A stretch of 13,060 nt of DNA from Microcaldota archaeon (GTDB lineage Archaea > Micrarchaeota > Micrarchaeia > Anstonellales > Bilamarchaeaceae). The DNA is taken from contig DAOVFD010000016.1 of assembly GCA_030668565.1 (NCBI GenBank), positions 1 through 13,060 of the forward strand. The letters are read 5' to 3'. Position numbers and translations under genes: made by a program. Under the pieces are notes generated by a model. The model worked only from the letters and a program-made list of their open reading frames with translations, had not been told where the DNA came from and ran no database searches. Positions 11,775-13,060 of this stretch are shown here, one piece after another. Positions within the stretch are counted from its first letter, which is position 1; each line of letters starts with the position of its first letter.

Positions 11775-12541
11775 AAACAGTATACGGGCCTGTGCCTTCG
11801 TGGAGATTCGGAAGGTCTTTGGGAATAGACCCTGTTTGCAGGTTCAGGGAAAAAGTATGCTCTTTCGATTGTATTTATTGCCAGTTGGGAAGAACAAAAC
11901 ATAAAATCATTAGAAGAAAAAAATTCGTTTCTGCAACAAGGATTGAAAATGATTTAAAGGAAGCTCTGAAAAGAGCAGAAGCGGATATAATCACTTTTTC
12001 AGGAAGCAGTGAACCCACGCTTGCTGCAAATCTTGGAGAAATCATAGAGAGGATAAGGAAAATAAGTGATTTGCCGATTGCCCTACTTACGAATGCATCT
12101 CTTTTGCACAGGAAAGATGTAAGGAAAGAACTCGCACAGCTTGATGTTGTTGCTACAACACTGGATGCACCTAATCAGAAACTGTTTGAAAAAATAAGCA
12201 GGCCGCATAAGAGCATAACTTTCACCAGTTTGCTTAATGGAATATTGAAATTCAGAAAAGAATACAAGGGAAAATTGGCACTGCAGATGATGTTCACGAA
12301 AGAGAATGCAGATTATGCAGGAGAGATGGCGAAAATTGCAGAGAGAATAAAACCGGACGAAATACAGTTGAACACACCATTGAGGCCTTCCCCTGTAAAA
12401 CCATTATCACCAAAAGAGATGGAAAAAATAAAGAAAAAATTCAGGAAGTTCAGTGTGATTTCTGTATATGATGCAAAAAAAGTAAGGGCAAAACCTCTTG
12501 ATTTGCATGAAACCGAAGCAAGGAGGCCTGAAAAAAGATGA
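11771..12541 (+). CDS. Radical SAM protein, COG0731-like
   Basis: 256 residues. CSFDCIYC (Cys30, 34, 37) is the CxxxCxxC motif binding the catalytic [4Fe-4S] cluster; YGPVPSWRFGRSLGIDPV upstream of it is typical of a widespread archaeal/anaerobe radical SAM group. ITFSGSSEPTLA is the family's GGEP-like SAM-binding strand, and LALQMMFTKENADY, EIQLNTPLRPSPVKPL follow. No C-terminal auxiliary Cys cluster is visible. The substrate is unknown. ATG 11771 is chosen because it overlaps the trmO stop by 4 bases and has GGAGG at 11758-11763 upstream; the in-frame ATG 11753 would precede that site. Overlaps the next ATPase by 4 bases. Confidence 0.88.
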   Translation: MKTVYGPVPSWRFGRSLGIDPVCRFREKVCSFDCIYCQLGRTKHKIIRRKKFVSATRIENDLKEALKRAEADIITFSGSSEPTLAANLGEIIERIRKISDLPIALLTNASLLHRKDVRKELAQLDVVATTLDAPNQKLFEKISRPHKSITFTSLLNGILKFRKEYKGKLALQMMFTKENADYAGEMAKIAERIKPDEIQLNTPLRPSPVKPLSPKEMEKIKKKFRKFSVISVYDAKKVRAKPLDLHETEARRPEKR

Positions 12542-13060
12542 AAATAGTAATTTTAAGCGGCAAGGGGGGCACAGGAAAAACATCTGTTGCAGCATCACTT
12601 GCAGTTGCTCTTTCCAAGAAATATAAAATCCTGCTTGTAGATGCTGATGTGGATTGCCCTAATGAGCATTTGGTGTTTGAAGGAAAGGAAAAAGAAAAAA
12701 AAGATGTCTATGCGTCAAAGCTTTCGGTCGTGAAAAAAGAAATTCCCTATGATAAATGCAAAGGGATATGCCAGTTCGATGCGATAAAATCAGTGAATGG
12801 AAAAGCGGTTGTTGACGCACGTGCATGCGAGGGATGCGGGGCATGTGTTGTTGCGTGTCCTGATGCATTTGAACTCAAGGATATTAAGAGCGGGGAAATG
12901 ATTATCTATCAGGGAAAAAAGTTCAATCTTGTTTCAGGAAAGCTGCTTCCGGGAGAGAAAAACAGCGGAAAAGTCGTGCATGAAATAAGAAAGAAAGCGG
13001 ATGAGGTTGAAAAAGAGGAAAGCATCGAAGTTGTTCTTATAGACAGTGCTGCGGGAATCG
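12538..13060 (+). CDS. Second MinD-like ATPase, ferredoxin insert with degenerate first cluster (cut by window edge)
   Basis: The first 174 residues are visible. MKIVILSGKGGTGKTSVAAS is the deviant Walker A (KGGTGKT, residues 9-15); ILLVDADVDCPNEHLVF is switch I; VVLIDSAAGI begins the Walker B / switch II at the edge. The ferredoxin insert differs from that of the other ATPase: the first motif reads YDKCKGICQFDAIK, with only two Cys (74, 78) where C-x2-C-x2-C-x3-C is usual, while the second, CEGCGACVVAC (Cys97, 100, 103, 107), is intact. So it may carry one [4Fe-4S] cluster or an altered one. Probably paired with the upstream ATPase as a heterodimer (inference). ATG overlaps the radical SAM stop. 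Confidence 0.9.
   Translation, partial: MKIVILSGKGGTGKTSVAASLAVALSKKYKILLVDADVDCPNEHLVFEGKEKEKKDVYASKLSVVKKEIPYDKCKGICQFDAIKSVNGKAVVDARACEGCGACVVACPDAFELKDIKSGEMIIYQGKKFNLVSGKLLPGEKNSGKVVHEIRKKADEVEKEESIEVVLIDSAAGI

Noticed and set aside
1..13060. CRISPR array, insertion sequence, rRNA or prophage
   Set aside because: No regularly spaced repeats, transposase, integrase, phage or rRNA signature found; the only clear long exact intergenic repeat is the 24-base pair around hicBA.

Overview
The window is archaeal chromosomal DNA. Evidence read directly: AT-rich TATA boxes of the TTTATAAA / TTTTAAAT type about 25-33 bases before many start codons (many predicted leaderless transcripts); a tRNA-Thr gene with a 17-base intron in exact bulge-helix-bulge geometry; archaeal lipid genes (mevalonate kinase, aconitase X-type phosphomevalonate dehydratase large subunit, CDP-archaeol synthase); an archaeal Rnl3-type RNA ligase; and a class III (QxSxExxxL) pilin-like signal. 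Tight 1-4 base overlaps are the rule. The lineage cannot be fixed from this sequence; a small-genome archaeon of the DPANN type or a euryarchaeon is a reasonable guess.

Layout: 1-1696 (minus) holds the 5' part of mevalonate kinase, a two-repeat protein that I assign tentatively to DUF2666, and an unrecognised 200-residue protein. 1801-1891 (plus) is intron-containing tRNA-Thr(GGT), meeting tail to tail, with no spacer, the RNA ligase gene that ends a minus-strand operon: aconitase X - carS - RNA ligase (4678 to 1892). 4679-4958 is a GC-rich, strongly self-complementary non-coding island. 4959-5425 is a hicB-hicA toxin-antitoxin pair, flanked by a perfect 24-base direct repeat. 5426-5629 has a TATA box and a candidate short transcript. 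5630-8366 (minus) carries a tiny Cys-tailed pilin-like protein, an unrecognised exported or lipoprotein-like protein, agmatinase, and an HPr-kinase-like P-loop protein. 8452-8972 (plus) holds a small frameshifted ORF and a TPR-like protein.

From 9044 to the end (plus) lies one operon of overlapping or closely spaced genes: DUF134 regulator, Gly/Arg/Phe-rich DUF5320-like protein, two NifX/NifB-type (Nitro_FeMo-Co fold) proteins, a MinD/Mrp-like ATPase with two ferredoxin clusters, TrmO-like tRNA methyltransferase, a radical SAM protein, and a second MinD-like ATPase, cut by the window edge, whose first ferredoxin motif has lost two cysteines. No nitrogenase gene is visible, so the operon probably handles Fe-S or another metal cofactor for some other purpose; its exact job is unknown. 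This operon and the repeat-flanked hicBA / structured-island region are the most interesting parts.

No gene-free stretch exceeds 300 bases; the two longest (4679-4958 and 5426-5629) are described as features.
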